Shown one piece after another: positions 10,802 to 18,863 of a stretch of DNA of 38,327 nt (within the stretch, counting starts at the first letter, position 1; each line of letters opens with the position of its first letter). The notes beneath the pieces were generated by a model. The model did no database searches and had not been told where the DNA came from. It saw nothing but the letters and a program-made list of their open reading frames with translations. The position numbers and the translations under genes were made by a program. The stretch is from Salinihabitans flavidus (GTDB lineage Bacteria; Pseudomonadota; Alphaproteobacteria; Rhodobacterales; Rhodobacteraceae), in contig NZ_FODS01000029.1 in NCBI RefSeq assembly GCF_900110425.1, forward strand, positions 1 through 38,327, read 5' to 3'.

Positions 10802-11656
10802 ATGGATCAACGCAACCGCCCCTTTCGTTCCGTTCTCTACATCCCCGCCTCCAAGGAGCGGGCGCTGGACAAGGCGCGAAGCCTTCCGGTGGATGCGATC
10901 ATCTTCGATCTCGAAGATGCGGTCGCGGTGGAGGAAAAGGCCAATGCACGGGGCATCCTTGCCGAAGCGCTGGCCGCCAAAGGATACGGCGCGCGGATGC
11001 GGATCGTGCGGATCAACGGGCTTGAGAGCGACTGGGGCCGCGCCGATGCGCAGGCGGCGCGCGACATGGGCTGCGATGCGGTGCTTCTGCCAAAGGTGGA
11101 AAGCGCCGCGCAGGTGCAGGCGCTGGCGGAAATCGTCGGAGAGATACCGATCTGGGCCATGATGGAAACGCCGCGCGGGATGCTCAATGCCGCCGAAATT
11201 GCCGCGTATCCGCGGATGGCGGGCTTCGTGATGGGGACCAACGATCTTGCCAAGGAATTGCAGACCCGGTTCCGGCCCGACCGCCAGCCGCTGATGGCGG
11301 GGCTCGGGCTATGCCTGCTGGCCGCCAAGGCCGAGGGGCTGGTGATCGTGGACGGGGTTTACAACGCTTTCAAGGACGACGAGGGGCTGCGCGCGGAATG
11401 CGCGCAGGGCCGCGACATGGGGTTCGACGGCAAGACGCTTATCCATCCCGCGCAGGTCGAGATCGCCAATGCGGCCTTTGCCCCGACGCAAGACGAGATC
11501 GACCTCGCGCGCCGCCAGATCGCCGCCTTTGAAGAGGCCGAGTCATCGGGGAAGGGGGTGGCCGTGGTGGATGGCAGGATCGTCGAGAACCTGCATGTCG
11601 CCACAGCGCGCGAGATTCTTGCGAAGGCGGATGCAATCACAGCGATTTCGGGCTAG
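10802..11656 (+). CDS. mcl2: CitE-family (3S)-malyl-CoA thioesterase (Mcl2-type)
   Basis: This 284-residue CitE-like TIM-barrel protein has SVLYIPASKERALDKA, the magnesium-binding FDLEDAV, MMETPRGMLNA, VMGTNDLAKE and the C-terminal GFDGKTLIHPAQVEIAN. In R. sphaeroides, two CitE paralogs serve the ethylmalonyl-CoA pathway: Mcl1, a lyase of about 318 residues, and Mcl2, which hydrolyses (3S)-malyl-CoA to malate and CoA. The shorter length and the position near mch fit Mcl2. The start at 10802 is chosen because GGAGAGAAG precedes it; an upstream in-frame ATG at 10745 lacks an equally good site. Lyase rather than thioesterase activity cannot be excluded from sequence alone. Confidence 0.8.
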   Translation: MDQRNRPFRSVLYIPASKERALDKARSLPVDAIIFDLEDAVAVEEKANARGILAEALAAKGYGARMRIVRINGLESDWGRADAQAARDMGCDAVLLPKVESAAQVQALAEIVGEIPIWAMMETPRGMLNAAEIAAYPRMAGFVMGTNDLAKELQTRFRPDRQPLMAGLGLCLLAAKAEGLVIVDGVYNAFKDDEGLRAECAQGRDMGFDGKTLIHPAQVEIANAAFAPTQDEIDLARRQIAAFEEAESSGKGVAVVDGRIVENLHVATAREILAKADAITAISG

Positions 11657-11690
11657 GACTTGAGGCAGGAAACATCGCGGGGGAGCGGTC

Positions 11691-12239
11691 ATGGAACTTC
11701 TTATTCTGGGTGTGCTGCTGTGGATCGTGGCGCATGAGTTCAAGCGGATATTGCCCAAACAGCGCGCGGCCCTTGGGGACAAGGGCAAGGGGCTGGTGGC
11801 GGTCGGCGTTCTGCTGTCGATCGTGCTGATGGTGCTGGGCTATCGGGCGGCGCCGTTTGTCAACCTGTGGTATCCGCCGGGATGGACACTGCATGTCAAC
11901 AACCTGCTGATGTTGCTGGCGTTCTATTTCATGAGTCCGGGGCCGAAGAAGGGCGCGATCTTCTACCGGATGCGGCACCCGATGCAGACGGGCTTCGCGC
12001 TCTGGGCGGTGTCGCATCTGCTGGTGAACGGCGATCTGGCGTCGGTGATCCTGTTTGGCGGGCTGGGCCTGTGGAGCGTGGTGATGATGGGCGTGATCAA
12101 CCGGGCAGAGCCGGGCTGGACACCCGGACCGAAGGGCAGCATCGCCAAGGACGCCATGTTCCTTGTCGCGTCTGCCGTATTGCTGGTGGTCGTCGGCTAT
12201 ATCCACGGCATGATCGGCCCTTGGCCGTTCCCGGGGTAG
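11691..12239 (+). CDS. NnrU-family integral membrane protein
   Basis: This 182-residue protein has about five hydrophobic segments and the family motif FYRMRHPMQTGFALWAVSHLLVNGD. NnrU was first noted near denitrification genes, but the family is widespread and its function is not established; it resembles isoprenylcysteine-methyltransferase-like membrane proteins. GGGGGAG precedes the ATG. It is 34 bp downstream of the mcl2-type gene and 3 bp before the DUF1737 gene, so it is probably in the same operon. Its link to malyl-CoA metabolism is unexplained. Confidence 0.85.
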   Translation: MELLILGVLLWIVAHEFKRILPKQRAALGDKGKGLVAVGVLLSIVLMVLGYRAAPFVNLWYPPGWTLHVNNLLMLLAFYFMSPGPKKGAIFYRMRHPMQTGFALWAVSHLLVNGDLASVILFGGLGLWSVVMMGVINRAEPGWTPGPKGSIAKDAMFLVASAVLLVVVGYIHGMIGPWPFPG

Positions 12240-12242
12240 GCC

Positions 12243-12446
12243 ATGAAACTCTATCGGTTTCTGAGCGCGGATGACACGCCGGCCTTTTGTCACAAGGTGA
12301 CGGAGGCGCTTAGCAAGGGGTGGGTGCTTCATGGCTCCCCCACCTATGCGTTCGATGCCGCCAACGGGGTGATGCGTTGCGGGCAGGCGGTGGTGAAAGA
12401 GGTCGAGCGGAGCTATTCGCCCGACATGAAACTGGGGGAACAGTGA
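12243..12446 (+). CDS. DUF1737 small protein
   Basis: This 67-residue protein (MKLYRFLSADDTPAFCHKVTEALSKGWVLHGSPTYAF...) matches my memory of the DUF1737 domain, a small alpha/beta domain with the GW..HGSPT...F core. Its function is unknown. It begins 3 bp after the NnrU-like stop and its TGA is directly followed by the mch ATG (TGAATG), which implies translational coupling with mch. Confidence 0.8.
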   Translation: MKLYRFLSADDTPAFCHKVTEALSKGWVLHGSPTYAFDAANGVMRCGQAVVKEVERSYSPDMKLGEQ

Positions 12447-13478
12447 ATGGCCAAGACCAATCCGGGCCGGTTTTTCGAGGACTACACCGTGGGCGAGCTG
12501 ATCCACCATGCGGTGCCGCGCACTGTGTCGGGAGGGGAGCGGGCGCTTTATCACGCGCTCTATCCGGCGCGGCATGCGCTGTATTCCTCGGATGAATTCG
12601 CCCGCAGTTGCGGCCTGCCCGAAAGCCCGATCGACGATCTGGCGGCGTTTCATCTGGTGTTCGGCAAGACGGTGCCGGATATATCGCTCAACGCGGTGGC
12701 CAATCTTGGCTATGCGCAGGGGCGGTGGCGGATGCCCGTCTACCCCGGCGACACGCTGCGGGCGAGTTCGGAAGTCATTGGTGTCAAACAGAATTCCAAC
12801 GGAAAGACCGGGGTAGTCTGGGTGCGGACGCAGGGCCATAACCAGCGCGACGAGGTGGTGCTGGAGTATGTCCGCTGGGTGATGGTGCGCAAGCGCGATA
12901 TTGGCAATCCCGCGCCTGAGCCGGTGGTGCCGGAGCTGGCGGAAGCGGTGGCGCCGGGGGATCTTGCGATCCCGGATGGTCTTGATTTCACGGGCTATGA
13001 TTTCACCCTCGCCGGGGAGCCGCATCGCTGGGGCGATTACGCCGTGGGTGAGCGGATCGACCACGTGGATGGCGTGACCGTCGAAGAGGCCGAGCATATG
13101 CTTGCCACCCGGCTGTGGCAGAATACCGCGAAGGTGCATTTCGATGCCACGGTGCGCGCCGACGGCAACCGGCTCATCTATGGTGGGCATGTCATTTCGC
13201 TTGCAAGAGCGTTGAGTTTCAATGGGTTGGCCAATGCCCAGATGATCGTGGCGTTGAATGGCGGGGCCCATGCCAACCCATGTCTAGCAGGCAGGACGGT
13301 GCGGGCGTGGTCCGAAGTGCTCGACAAGGCGGAGACACCCGCGCCGGGTGTGGGGGCGATCCGGCTTCGGTTGGTGGCGACGAGCGAGGGCGCGCCGTTC
13401 CAGCTTCGGGATGAAGCGGGGAAATACCTGCCGGAGGTGCTGCTTGATCTCGACTACTGGGCATTGATGCCGGTTTGA
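12447..13478 (+). CDS. mch: mesaconyl-CoA hydratase (beta-methylmalyl-CoA dehydratase)
   Basis: This 343-residue double hot-dog (MaoC-like) hydratase interconverts mesaconyl-CoA and beta-methylmalyl-CoA in the ethylmalonyl-CoA pathway. Features are the N-terminal KTNPGRFFEDYTVGELIHHAVPRTVSGGERALYHALYPARH, the MaoC-like YPGDTLRASSEVIGVKQNSNGKTGVVWVRTQGHNQ, and a second repeat with YGGHVISLARALSFNGLANAQMIVALNGGAHANP. Length matches R. sphaeroides Mch (about 340). It is the last gene of the mcl2 - nnrU-like - DUF1737 - mch run. Confidence 0.9.
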   Translation: MAKTNPGRFFEDYTVGELIHHAVPRTVSGGERALYHALYPARHALYSSDEFARSCGLPESPIDDLAAFHLVFGKTVPDISLNAVANLGYAQGRWRMPVYPGDTLRASSEVIGVKQNSNGKTGVVWVRTQGHNQRDEVVLEYVRWVMVRKRDIGNPAPEPVVPELAEAVAPGDLAIPDGLDFTGYDFTLAGEPHRWGDYAVGERIDHVDGVTVEEAEHMLATRLWQNTAKVHFDATVRADGNRLIYGGHVISLARALSFNGLANAQMIVALNGGAHANPCLAGRTVRAWSEVLDKAETPAPGVGAIRLRLVATSEGAPFQLRDEAGKYLPEVLLDLDYWALMPV

Positions 13479-13568
13479 TCGGGACGGGTTTTCGCACTTT
13501 CCGACACGCGGCGCGCGCAATAGGCGAATCACCCTTAAGGCCCTGTAATGGCGCGAAAACCGCTGTCT

Positions 13569-13603
13569 GCATCGCGTCGGTATAACGTCGGTATTGCGTC
13601 GGT
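13569..13603 (+). repeat. 35-bp triple CGTCGGT element, copy A
   Basis: Three CGTCGGT units are spaced exactly 11 bp apart, preceded by GCATCG and joined by ATAA and ATTG. The full 35 bp reappear, perfectly and inverted, at 34600-34634. The regular one-turn phasing suggests cooperative binding on one DNA face rather than a structured RNA. Confidence 0.85.
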
Positions 13604-13776
13604 GCCGGTGTCCGGAATCCGGGCCTTTAACAGAGCGTTCGGTAAGATCTGGTCAAGAAACGGGCCGCTGGCGTGGGTGTGATCACGAATGGCGCGTGCG
13701 AACTCGGCAGGCCCGCAAAAACGGGCCGATACCGGGGGCGTGGGGCCGGGTGAGAGGCCGGGCGGGCCATGATTCC

Positions 13777-13789
13777 GCATTGCGGCGAA
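13777..13789 (+). promoter_or_regulatory. GCATTGCGGCGAA element upstream of sdhC
   Basis: The 13-mer GCATTGCGGCGAA, preceded by ATTCC, matches the elements before ccr (ATTCT + GCATTGCGGCAAA) and the mcl2-type gene (one transition in the core). It lies 13 bp upstream of the paired TGTGATCACA sites. Confidence 0.5.
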
Positions 13790-13801
13790 TACGCGTAATC
13801 T

Positions 13802-13832
13802 TGTGATCACAAGATTTACACCTGTGATCACA
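13802..13832 (+). promoter_or_regulatory. tandem TGTGATCACA palindromes upstream of sdhC
   Basis: Perfect copies lie at 13802-13811 and 13823-13832, repeat distance 21 bp, identical in sequence and spacing to the pair before sucC. The proximal copy is 126 bp from the sdhC ATG. A related single site TGTGATCACG lies further upstream at 13678-13687. Confidence 0.7.
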
Positions 13833-13857
13833 TAGATCGCCCAATCAAAAAAAATCG

Positions 13858-13879
13858 CGGGTTTGCACCGTGAAACCCG
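13858..13879 (+). promoter_or_regulatory. leader hairpin before sdhC
   Basis: Arms CGGGTTT (13858-13864) and AAACCCG (13873-13879) enclose an 8-base loop and are followed by GTCTTTTAG. It lies between the paired operators and the coding region, so if transcribed it could be a weak attenuator. The stem is short, and a role is only suggested by its position. Confidence 0.35.
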
Positions 13880-13958
13880 GTCTTTTAGAGTTCCCCTCAG
13901 GTGACAGCACCGAAAAATGCGTTAGTAAGTTGATCAACGGAACCGAATGGAGGCACCC

Positions 13959-14342
13959 ATGGCCGAGGCGAACCGGGGCGAGCGCCCGCTTTCACCGCAT
14001 CTGACCATCTATCGCCCGCAGATCACGTCGATCTCGTCGATCCTGACACGGATCACCGGCAACGCTCTTATCGTGACGGCTGTTCTGATCGTCTGGTGGC
14101 TTCTGGCGGCGGCGACAAGCGCGGACTATTTCGCCACGGCCGATGCGGTTCTGACCTCATGGTTCGGGGATCTGGTGATGACGCTCTCGCTTCTGGGGAT
14201 CTGGTATCACTACCTCGCGGGGCTGCGGCATCTCTACTTCGACGCGGGGCACGGGCTCGAGCTTGAAACAGCCGAGCGACTGGGCTGGGCCTGCATCATC
14301 GGGGCGGTCGTTCTGACCACCCTCACGATCATCATCGTCTGA
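13959..14342 (+). CDS. sdhC: succinate dehydrogenase cytochrome b556 subunit
   Basis: This 127-residue membrane anchor shows the SdhC signatures RPLSPHLTIYRPQITSISSILTRITGNAL and WYHYLAGLRHLYFDAGHGLE; the histidines in the latter include the likely haem ligand. Three transmembrane helices are evident. The start at 13959 is chosen because GGAGG lies 5 bases upstream; an ATG four codons earlier overlaps that ribosome site. It opens the operon sdhC-sdhD-sdhA-(sulfotransferase-like)-sdhB. Confidence 0.95.
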   Translation: MAEANRGERPLSPHLTIYRPQITSISSILTRITGNALIVTAVLIVWWLLAAATSADYFATADAVLTSWFGDLVMTLSLLGIWYHYLAGLRHLYFDAGHGLELETAERLGWACIIGAVVLTTLTIIIV

Positions 14343-14352
14343 GGAGGGCATC

Positions 14353-14724
14353 ATGCGTTATCTGACCGCCCGCAAGCGCGCCGAGGGCAAGGGCGCGGCC
14401 CATACCGGGACAGAACACCACTGGCACATGAAGATCAGTTCGGTCGGCCTTGCCTTTCTCGTGCCGGTCTTCATCTACATTTTCGGCCGCGCCCTCGGGC
14501 AGGGGCACGAGGCGGTGCTCGACATCTTCGCGCGGCCCTTTCCGGCGATCGTGACCGGGCTGGTTCTCGTCGTGGGGATGCAGCATTTCAGCAAGGGCGC
14601 GCAGATCATGATCGAGGATTACGCGCGCGGCTTCTGGCGCAAGGCGCTGATCATCGCGGTCATCGCGCTGAGCTGGACCGTCACCGCAACCGGGCTTTTT
14701 GCCCTGGCGAAAATCGCGCTCTGA
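14353..14724 (+). CDS. sdhD: succinate dehydrogenase membrane anchor subunit
   Basis: This 123-residue protein has three hydrophobic helices and typical alphaproteobacterial SdhD segments (MRYLTARKRAEGKGAAHTGTEHHWHMKISSVGLAFLVP; VVGMQHFSKGAQIMIEDYARG). Together with SdhC it forms the quinone-binding membrane anchor of complex II. GAGGAGG lies just before the ATG, 10 bp after the sdhC stop. Confidence 0.93.
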   Translation: MRYLTARKRAEGKGAAHTGTEHHWHMKISSVGLAFLVPVFIYIFGRALGQGHEAVLDIFARPFPAIVTGLVLVVGMQHFSKGAQIMIEDYARGFWRKALIIAVIALSWTVTATGLFALAKIAL

Positions 14725-14730
14725 GGACAT

Positions 14731-16542
14731 ATGACTATGGCTGCTTACGAATACGAGACACATGAATACGACGTGGTCGTGGTGGGCGCGGGTGGCGCGG
14801 GTCTGCGCGCGACGCTTGGCATGGCCGAGCAGGGGTTGCGCACCGCCTGCGTGACCAAGGTCTTCCCGACCCGCTCGCACACCGTGGCGGCGCAGGGCGG
14901 GATCGCCGCGTCGCTGTCGAACATGGGGCCGGACAACTGGCAATGGCACATGTATGACACGGTGAAGGGGTCCGACTGGCTCGGCGATACCGACGCGATG
15001 GAATATCTCGCCCGCGAGGCGCCCAAGGCCGTCTATGAGCTGGAGCATTACGGCGTGCCCTTCTCGCGCACCGAAGAGGGCAAGATCTATCAGCGCCCGT
15101 TCGGCGGGCACACGACAGAATTCGGCGAAGGCCCCCCGGTGCAACGCACCTGTGCCGCCGCTGACCGGACCGGGCACGCGATCCTGCACACGCTTTACGG
15201 TCAGTCGCTCAAGCAGAAGGCGGAGTTCTATATCGAGTATTTCGCCATCGACCTGATCATGTCCGATGACGGGGTGTGTCAGGGCGTGGTCTGCTGGAAG
15301 CTCGACGATGGCACGATGCATGTGTTCAACGCCAAGATGATCGTGCTGGCCACGGGCGGCTATGGCCGGGCCTATTTCAGCGCCACATCCGCGCATACCT
15401 GCACCGGCGACGGCGGCGGCATGGTGGCACGGGCGGGTCTGCCGCTTCAGGACATGGAATTCGTGCAGTTCCACCCGACGGGCATCTACGGGTCCGGCTG
15501 CCTGATCACCGAGGGCGCGCGCGGCGAGGGCGGCTATTTGACCAACTCCGAGGGCGAGCGGTTCATGGAACGCTATGCGCCCAACTACAAGGATCTGGCG
15601 CCGCGTGATTATGTCAGCCGCTCGATGACCATGGAAATCCGCGAAGGGCGCGGCGTGGGGGCAGAGAGCGATCACATCTACCTCAACCTCAATCATCTGC
15701 CGCCGGAGGCACTGGCCGAGCGGCTGCCGGGAATTTCGGAAAGCGCGAAGATATTTGCCGGGGTGGATGTCACGAAAGAGCCGATCCCGGTGCTGCCGAC
15801 GGTGCATTACAACATGGGCGGTATTCCCACCAACTATTGGGGCGAGGTGCTCGACCCGACGAAGGACGATCCGTCCGCCGTGGTGCCGGGCCTGATGGCC
15901 GTGGGCGAGGCAAGCTGCGCGTCGGTGCACGGGGCGAACCGTCTCGGTTCCAACTCGCTCATCGATCTGGTGGTGTTCGGCCGCGCCGCCGCGATCCGTG
16001 CCGGCAAGGTGGTCGATCCCGAGGCGACGACGCCAGAGGCCAACACCGCGTCGGTGGACAAGGCATTGGAACGGTTCGACGGGCTGCGCCATGCCAAGGG
16101 CAGCGTGCCGACCGCAGAGCTGCGCCTTGAGATGCAGAAGACGATGCAGGCCGATGCCGCGGTGTTCCGCACCTCCAAGACGCTGTCGCAGGGGGTCGAG
16201 AAGATGGGCGGCATCGCCGCGAAGATGGACGATCTGAAGGTCACGGACCGCAGCCTGATCTGGAACTCCGACCTGATGGAGACGCTGGAGCTGACCAACC
16301 TGATGCCTAACGCTCTGGCCACGATCCACGGCGCCGAGGCGCGCAAGGAAAGCCGCGGCGCCCATGCGCATGAGGATTTCAGCGAGCGGGACGACAAGAC
16401 ATGGCGCGTGCACACTATCGCGCGGCTGGACGGCGGCAAGGTGGATCTGAGCTATCGTCCGGTGATCACCGACCCGCTCACAACCGAGGATGAGGGCGGG
16501 ATCAAGTTGGAGAAGATCGCGCCGAAGGCGCGGACGTTCTAG
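14731..16542 (+). CDS. sdhA: succinate dehydrogenase flavoprotein subunit
   Basis: This 603-residue catalytic subunit oxidises succinate to fumarate. It has the FAD-binding [13 protein letters not shown] (15-27), the histidine that carries covalent FAD in [16 protein letters not shown] (His 50), the active-site [11 protein letters not shown] region and [18 protein letters not shown] near residue 390-410. Two in-frame starts compete: ATG 14731, 4 bases from GAGG, and ATG 14737, 10 bases from it. They differ by two residues. Length is normal for the family. Confidence 0.97.
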   Translation: MTMAAYEYETHEYDVVVVGAGGAGLRATLGMAEQGLRTACVTKVFPTRSHTVAAQGGIAASLSNMGPDNWQWHMYDTVKGSDWLGDTDAMEYLAREAPKAVYELEHYGVPFSRTEEGKIYQRPFGGHTTEFGEGPPVQRTCAAADRTGHAILHTLYGQSLKQKAEFYIEYFAIDLIMSDDGVCQGVVCWKLDDGTMHVFNAKMIVLATGGYGRAYFSATSAHTCTGDGGGMVARAGLPLQDMEFVQFHPTGIYGSGCLITEGARGEGGYLTNSEGERFMERYAPNYKDLAPRDYVSRSMTMEIREGRGVGAESDHIYLNLNHLPPEALAERLPGISESAKIFAGVDVTKEPIPVLPTVHYNMGGIPTNYWGEVLDPTKDDPSAVVPGLMAVGEASCASVHGANRLGSNSLIDLVVFGRAAAIRAGKVVDPEATTPEANTASVDKALERFDGLRHAKGSVPTAELRLEMQKTMQADAAVFRTSKTLSQGVEKMGGIAAKMDDLKVTDRSLIWNSDLMETLELTNLMPNALATIHGAEARKESRGAHAHEDFSERDDKTWRVHTIARLDGGKVDLSYRPVITDPLTTEDEGGIKLEKIAPKARTF

Positions 16543-16547
16543 GGCAG

Positions 16548-17438
16548 ATGACCGTCGTGGCGCAACAGGAGGCAGATAGCGGCTGGAGCGAGCTGGGGTT
16601 CGCTCCGGGTCTGGTTCTGCGTGCCTTCGGGATGCGCCGGGCCGGCAATCACGCGATGCTCAACTGGCTGACGCGGAACGCGCCGGGGGGGGCTGTCTTT
16701 CTCAACAATTGCACCCTTCGCAAGAGTCCGTTCGATAGTTACGCCAGCCTTGAGGTCAATGGAGAGCGGCGCAGCCTGCGCCGCCGCGCGCCGCTGTCAT
16801 CGGTGACGGCGCAGGCCGGGGATGGCGCGATGCTTGTCATCTCCTACGAGGATCACATGCCCGGCCCCGCCGATGCCGGGCGCGCGCTGACTCTGGGGAT
16901 CGACGAGGCGCGGGTGGATCGCGAACTGATCCTCTATCGCAACTTCATGAACTGGTCGGCTTCGCTTCTCAAGAAGTTGCAGGGCAACGCGCGCTATGGG
17001 TTCACCTCGCGGATGCGGGTGATGATCAACGCGCTGGACAAATACCGGCAGGGGCTGGAGCTTGCGAGCGATCCGCAGCTGTCGAAGGTGCTGCCGGTCT
17101 GTTATGATAGCTGGCTCGCGTCGGAAACCTATCGGGCGCGGGTGCTTGGGCGGCTGGAACTGCCGCTGCGCGACAACAGTCTTGGCGATGTTCAATCCTA
17201 TGGCGGCGGCTCGTCGTTTCAGAAGGACGCGGCGGCGCCCGATCAGCTTGCCACCTCGGAGCGCTGGCAGCTCATGGTGCCCAGCCCGGATTATCAGGTG
17301 CTGCTGCTGACCGCGTCGCAGGATGAGCGGCTGCTGGATCTGATGGGCGAGTTGATGCCCGAAGATCTAGCGATGCTGCGCGAGTTCGTGCGTCAGGCGC
17401 AGTTCCCGTTCGAAGTTTATGTGGGGCATGATCGGTAA
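16548..17438 (+). CDS. sulfotransferase-like protein between sdhA and sdhB
   Basis: This 296-residue protein starts 5 bp after the sdhA stop, so it is in the sdh operon. It has FGMRRAGNHAMLNWLTRNAPGG at about 27-48, which resembles the 5'-phosphosulfate loop of the 'RRSGNHAxxNWL' subgroup of sulfotransferases. YRNFMNWSASLLKKL at about 129-143 resembles the second, 3'-phosphate-binding segment. No membrane helix is visible. I infer the fold from these two segments only. The acceptor is unknown, and there is no established link with complex II. Overall similarity to the sulfotransferase-like protein near sucD is low, so the two are not recent duplicates. Confidence 0.55.
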   Translation: MTVVAQQEADSGWSELGFAPGLVLRAFGMRRAGNHAMLNWLTRNAPGGAVFLNNCTLRKSPFDSYASLEVNGERRSLRRRAPLSSVTAQAGDGAMLVISYEDHMPGPADAGRALTLGIDEARVDRELILYRNFMNWSASLLKKLQGNARYGFTSRMRVMINALDKYRQGLELASDPQLSKVLPVCYDSWLASETYRARVLGRLELPLRDNSLGDVQSYGGGSSFQKDAAAPDQLATSERWQLMVPSPDYQVLLLTASQDERLLDLMGELMPEDLAMLREFVRQAQFPFEVYVGHDR

Positions 17439-17504
17439 TGAGACTGTCCCGAACCCGTATGTCCCGCCTGCGCGCGGTCTAGTTAGAAAGAAGGAGGCGA
17501 CACG

Positions 17505-18284
17505 ATGGTCGAATTTGCACTCCCCAAGAATTCGCGGATCACCACGGGAAAGACGTGGCCGAAACCGGAGGGGACGACCAATCTGCGCAAGGTCCAGATC
17601 TATCGCTGGAACCCCGATGACGGGGATAACCCGCGCGTGGACACCTATTTCGTGGACATGGACAGCTGCGGGCCGATGGTTCTCGACGCGCTGATCAAGA
17701 TCAAGAACGAGATCGATCCGACGCTGACCTTCCGCCGGTCCTGCCGCGAGGGGATTTGCGGCTCCTGCGCGATGAATATCGACGGGATCAATACGCTGGC
17801 CTGCATCTACGGCATGGACGAGATCAAGGGCGACGTGAAGATCTATCCGCTGCCGCATCTGCCGGTGGTCAAGGATCTTATCCCCGATCTGACGCATTTC
17901 TATGCCCAACACGCCAGTATCATGCCGTGGCTGGAGACCAAGACGAACCGTCCGGCGAAGGAATGGAAGCAATCCATCGACGACCGCAAGAAACTCGACG
18001 GTCTCTACGAGTGTGTGATGTGCGCCTGCTGCTCGACCTCCTGCCCGAGCTACTGGTGGAACAGCGACCGCTATCTTGGGCCGGCGGCGCTCCTGCATGC
18101 GTATCGCTGGATCATTGACAGCCGGGACGAGGCCACCGGGGAGCGGCTTGACGATCTGGAGGATCCCTTCAAGCTCTATCGCTGCCACACGATCATGAAC
18201 TGCACCAAGACCTGTCCCAAGGGCCTCAACCCTGCGAAGTCGATCGCCGAGATCAAGAAGATGATGCTGGAGCGCGTGGTATAA
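17505..18284 (+). CDS. sdhB: succinate dehydrogenase iron-sulfur subunit
   Basis: This 259-residue subunit relays electrons from FAD to quinone. The [2Fe-2S] ligands are Cys 80, 85, 88 and 100 ([22 protein letters not shown]). The [4Fe-4S] and [3Fe-4S] clusters are bound through Cys 170, 173, 176 and 180 ([11 protein letters not shown]) and Cys 227, 233 and 237 ([14 protein letters not shown]). AAGGAGG gives a strong ribosome site before the ATG, and the 66-bp gap after the sulfotransferase-like gene allows independent initiation. Confidence 0.97.
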   Translation: MVEFALPKNSRITTGKTWPKPEGTTNLRKVQIYRWNPDDGDNPRVDTYFVDMDSCGPMVLDALIKIKNEIDPTLTFRRSCREGICGSCAMNIDGINTLACIYGMDEIKGDVKIYPLPHLPVVKDLIPDLTHFYAQHASIMPWLETKTNRPAKEWKQSIDDRKKLDGLYECVMCACCSTSCPSYWWNSDRYLGPAALLHAYRWIIDSRDEATGERLDDLEDPFKLYRCHTIMNCTKTCPKGLNPAKSIAEIKKMMLERVV

Positions 18285-18324
18285 GACACGCGGGGCCGGG
18301 ATGATCCGGCCGCGCCACGGACCG

Positions 18325-18353
18325 AAGGCGGCGCTCTTGTCGGTGCCGCCTTT
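18325..18353 (+). terminator. intrinsic terminator after sdhB
   Basis: Arms AAGGCGGC (18325-18332) and GCCGCCTT (18345-18352) with a 12-base loop, followed by TGTCATAT. A smaller inverted repeat, GGCCGG/CCGGCC, sits just upstream near 18293-18311. The T-tract is short, so efficiency is uncertain. Confidence 0.55.
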
Positions 18354-18487
18354 GTCATATCATGACGCAGGGGCAGCGATGCAAACCGTGCAAGTCGTCG
18401 CGGCCCGAATGTGGGGTGTCAGGGATGGGGAAGAGGACTATCTTGACGGGTGTGGGAGGAGCAGACCTTTGAACAATGAGGCCCACA

Positions 18488-18619
18488 ATGTCCGATACCC
18501 TGAAAACCACCCCGCAGGACGCCTTGGCGCAACTTGCCGAGGCGCTGTCCTATTACACCCCGCTTCCCGCACCAGAGCCGTTCGGCGCGCCCTACGAGGA
18601 CTATCTCGAGGCGGCCTGA
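18488..18619 (+). CDS. 43-residue unknown small protein downstream of sdhB
   Basis: An open frame starts at ATG 18488 with GAGG 7 bases upstream and encodes MSDTLKTTPQDALAQLAEAL, then SYYTPLPAPEPFGAPYEDYLEAA. It is acidic, with no membrane segment: a short amphipathic helix is followed by a Pro/Tyr-rich tail. Good ribosome-site spacing and amino-acid use unlike that of shadow frames support a real gene. It sits between the sdhB terminator and another small gene. I do not recognise a family. Confidence 0.6.
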   Translation: MSDTLKTTPQDALAQLAEALSYYTPLPAPEPFGAPYEDYLEAA

Positions 18620-18662
18620 CGGCGGGGAATGACGCCGGGTCGCGCGCTCCCGGAGCCTGCCC

Positions 18663-18863
18663 ATGGTGATCGTTGTCGGGTTGATCGTCGCCATCGTGCT
18701 GATCGTGATCTTCTCGCGCCCGTCGATGCGCAACTGCCGGTGGCGCCGCGACCGCAGCCGTGACACCGGCGGGCAGGAATTTCACGTCTGCGCGGCCTGC
18801 GGGGCGACGATGCTGTGCGAGCCGGGCAAGGCGCCGCGCCGCTGTCTCAGGCCCCGCGGATGA
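18663..18863 (+). CDS. small membrane protein with a C-terminal cysteine cluster
   Basis: This 66-residue frame has one hydrophobic helix at residues 2-18 (VIVVGLIVAIVLIVIFS). A basic segment (MRNCRWRRDRSRD) and a cysteine pattern follow: C25, then CAACG (C43, C46), C53 and C61, suggestive of a zinc ribbon facing the cytoplasm. The composition looks like a real small membrane protein, and I recall similar unannotated proteins in Rhodobacteraceae. The ribosome site is weak (GGAG about 5 bases before the ATG). Its 3' end overlaps the end of the convergent SHMT-like gene by 17 bp. Confidence 0.55.
   Translation: MVIVVGLIVAIVLIVIFSRPSMRNCRWRRDRSRDTGGQEFHVCAACGATMLCEPGKAPRRCLRPRG

Larger units (their letters stand above)
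13479..13958 (+). other. 480-bp intergenic region upstream of sdhC
   Basis: I see no convincing gene here. In order it holds: an inverted repeat GGTTTTCGC/GCGAAAACC (13487-13495 and 13553-13561), a triple CGTCGGT element (13569-13603), a single TGTGATCACG (13678-13687), a GCATTGCGGCGAA element (13777-13789), a pair of TGTGATCACA (13802-13832) and a GGGTTTGCACC-containing hairpin (13858-13879). The sdhC ribosome site GGAGG is at 13949-13953. The density of elements suggests a heavily regulated promoter with a long leader. Confidence 0.7.

Noticed and set aside
11637-13271. 544-codon minus-strand frame opposite nnrU and mch
   Set aside because: It is a shadow of well-supported plus-strand genes; His/Arg/Pro-rich with no domain.
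13487-13561. Inverted repeat GGTTTTCGC/GCGAAAACC as a terminator after mch
   Set aside because: The 57-base loop is too long for an intrinsic terminator; recorded only as part of the intergenic region.
14332-16413. 693-codon minus-strand frame opposite sdhA
   Set aside because: Antisense shadow of sdhA.
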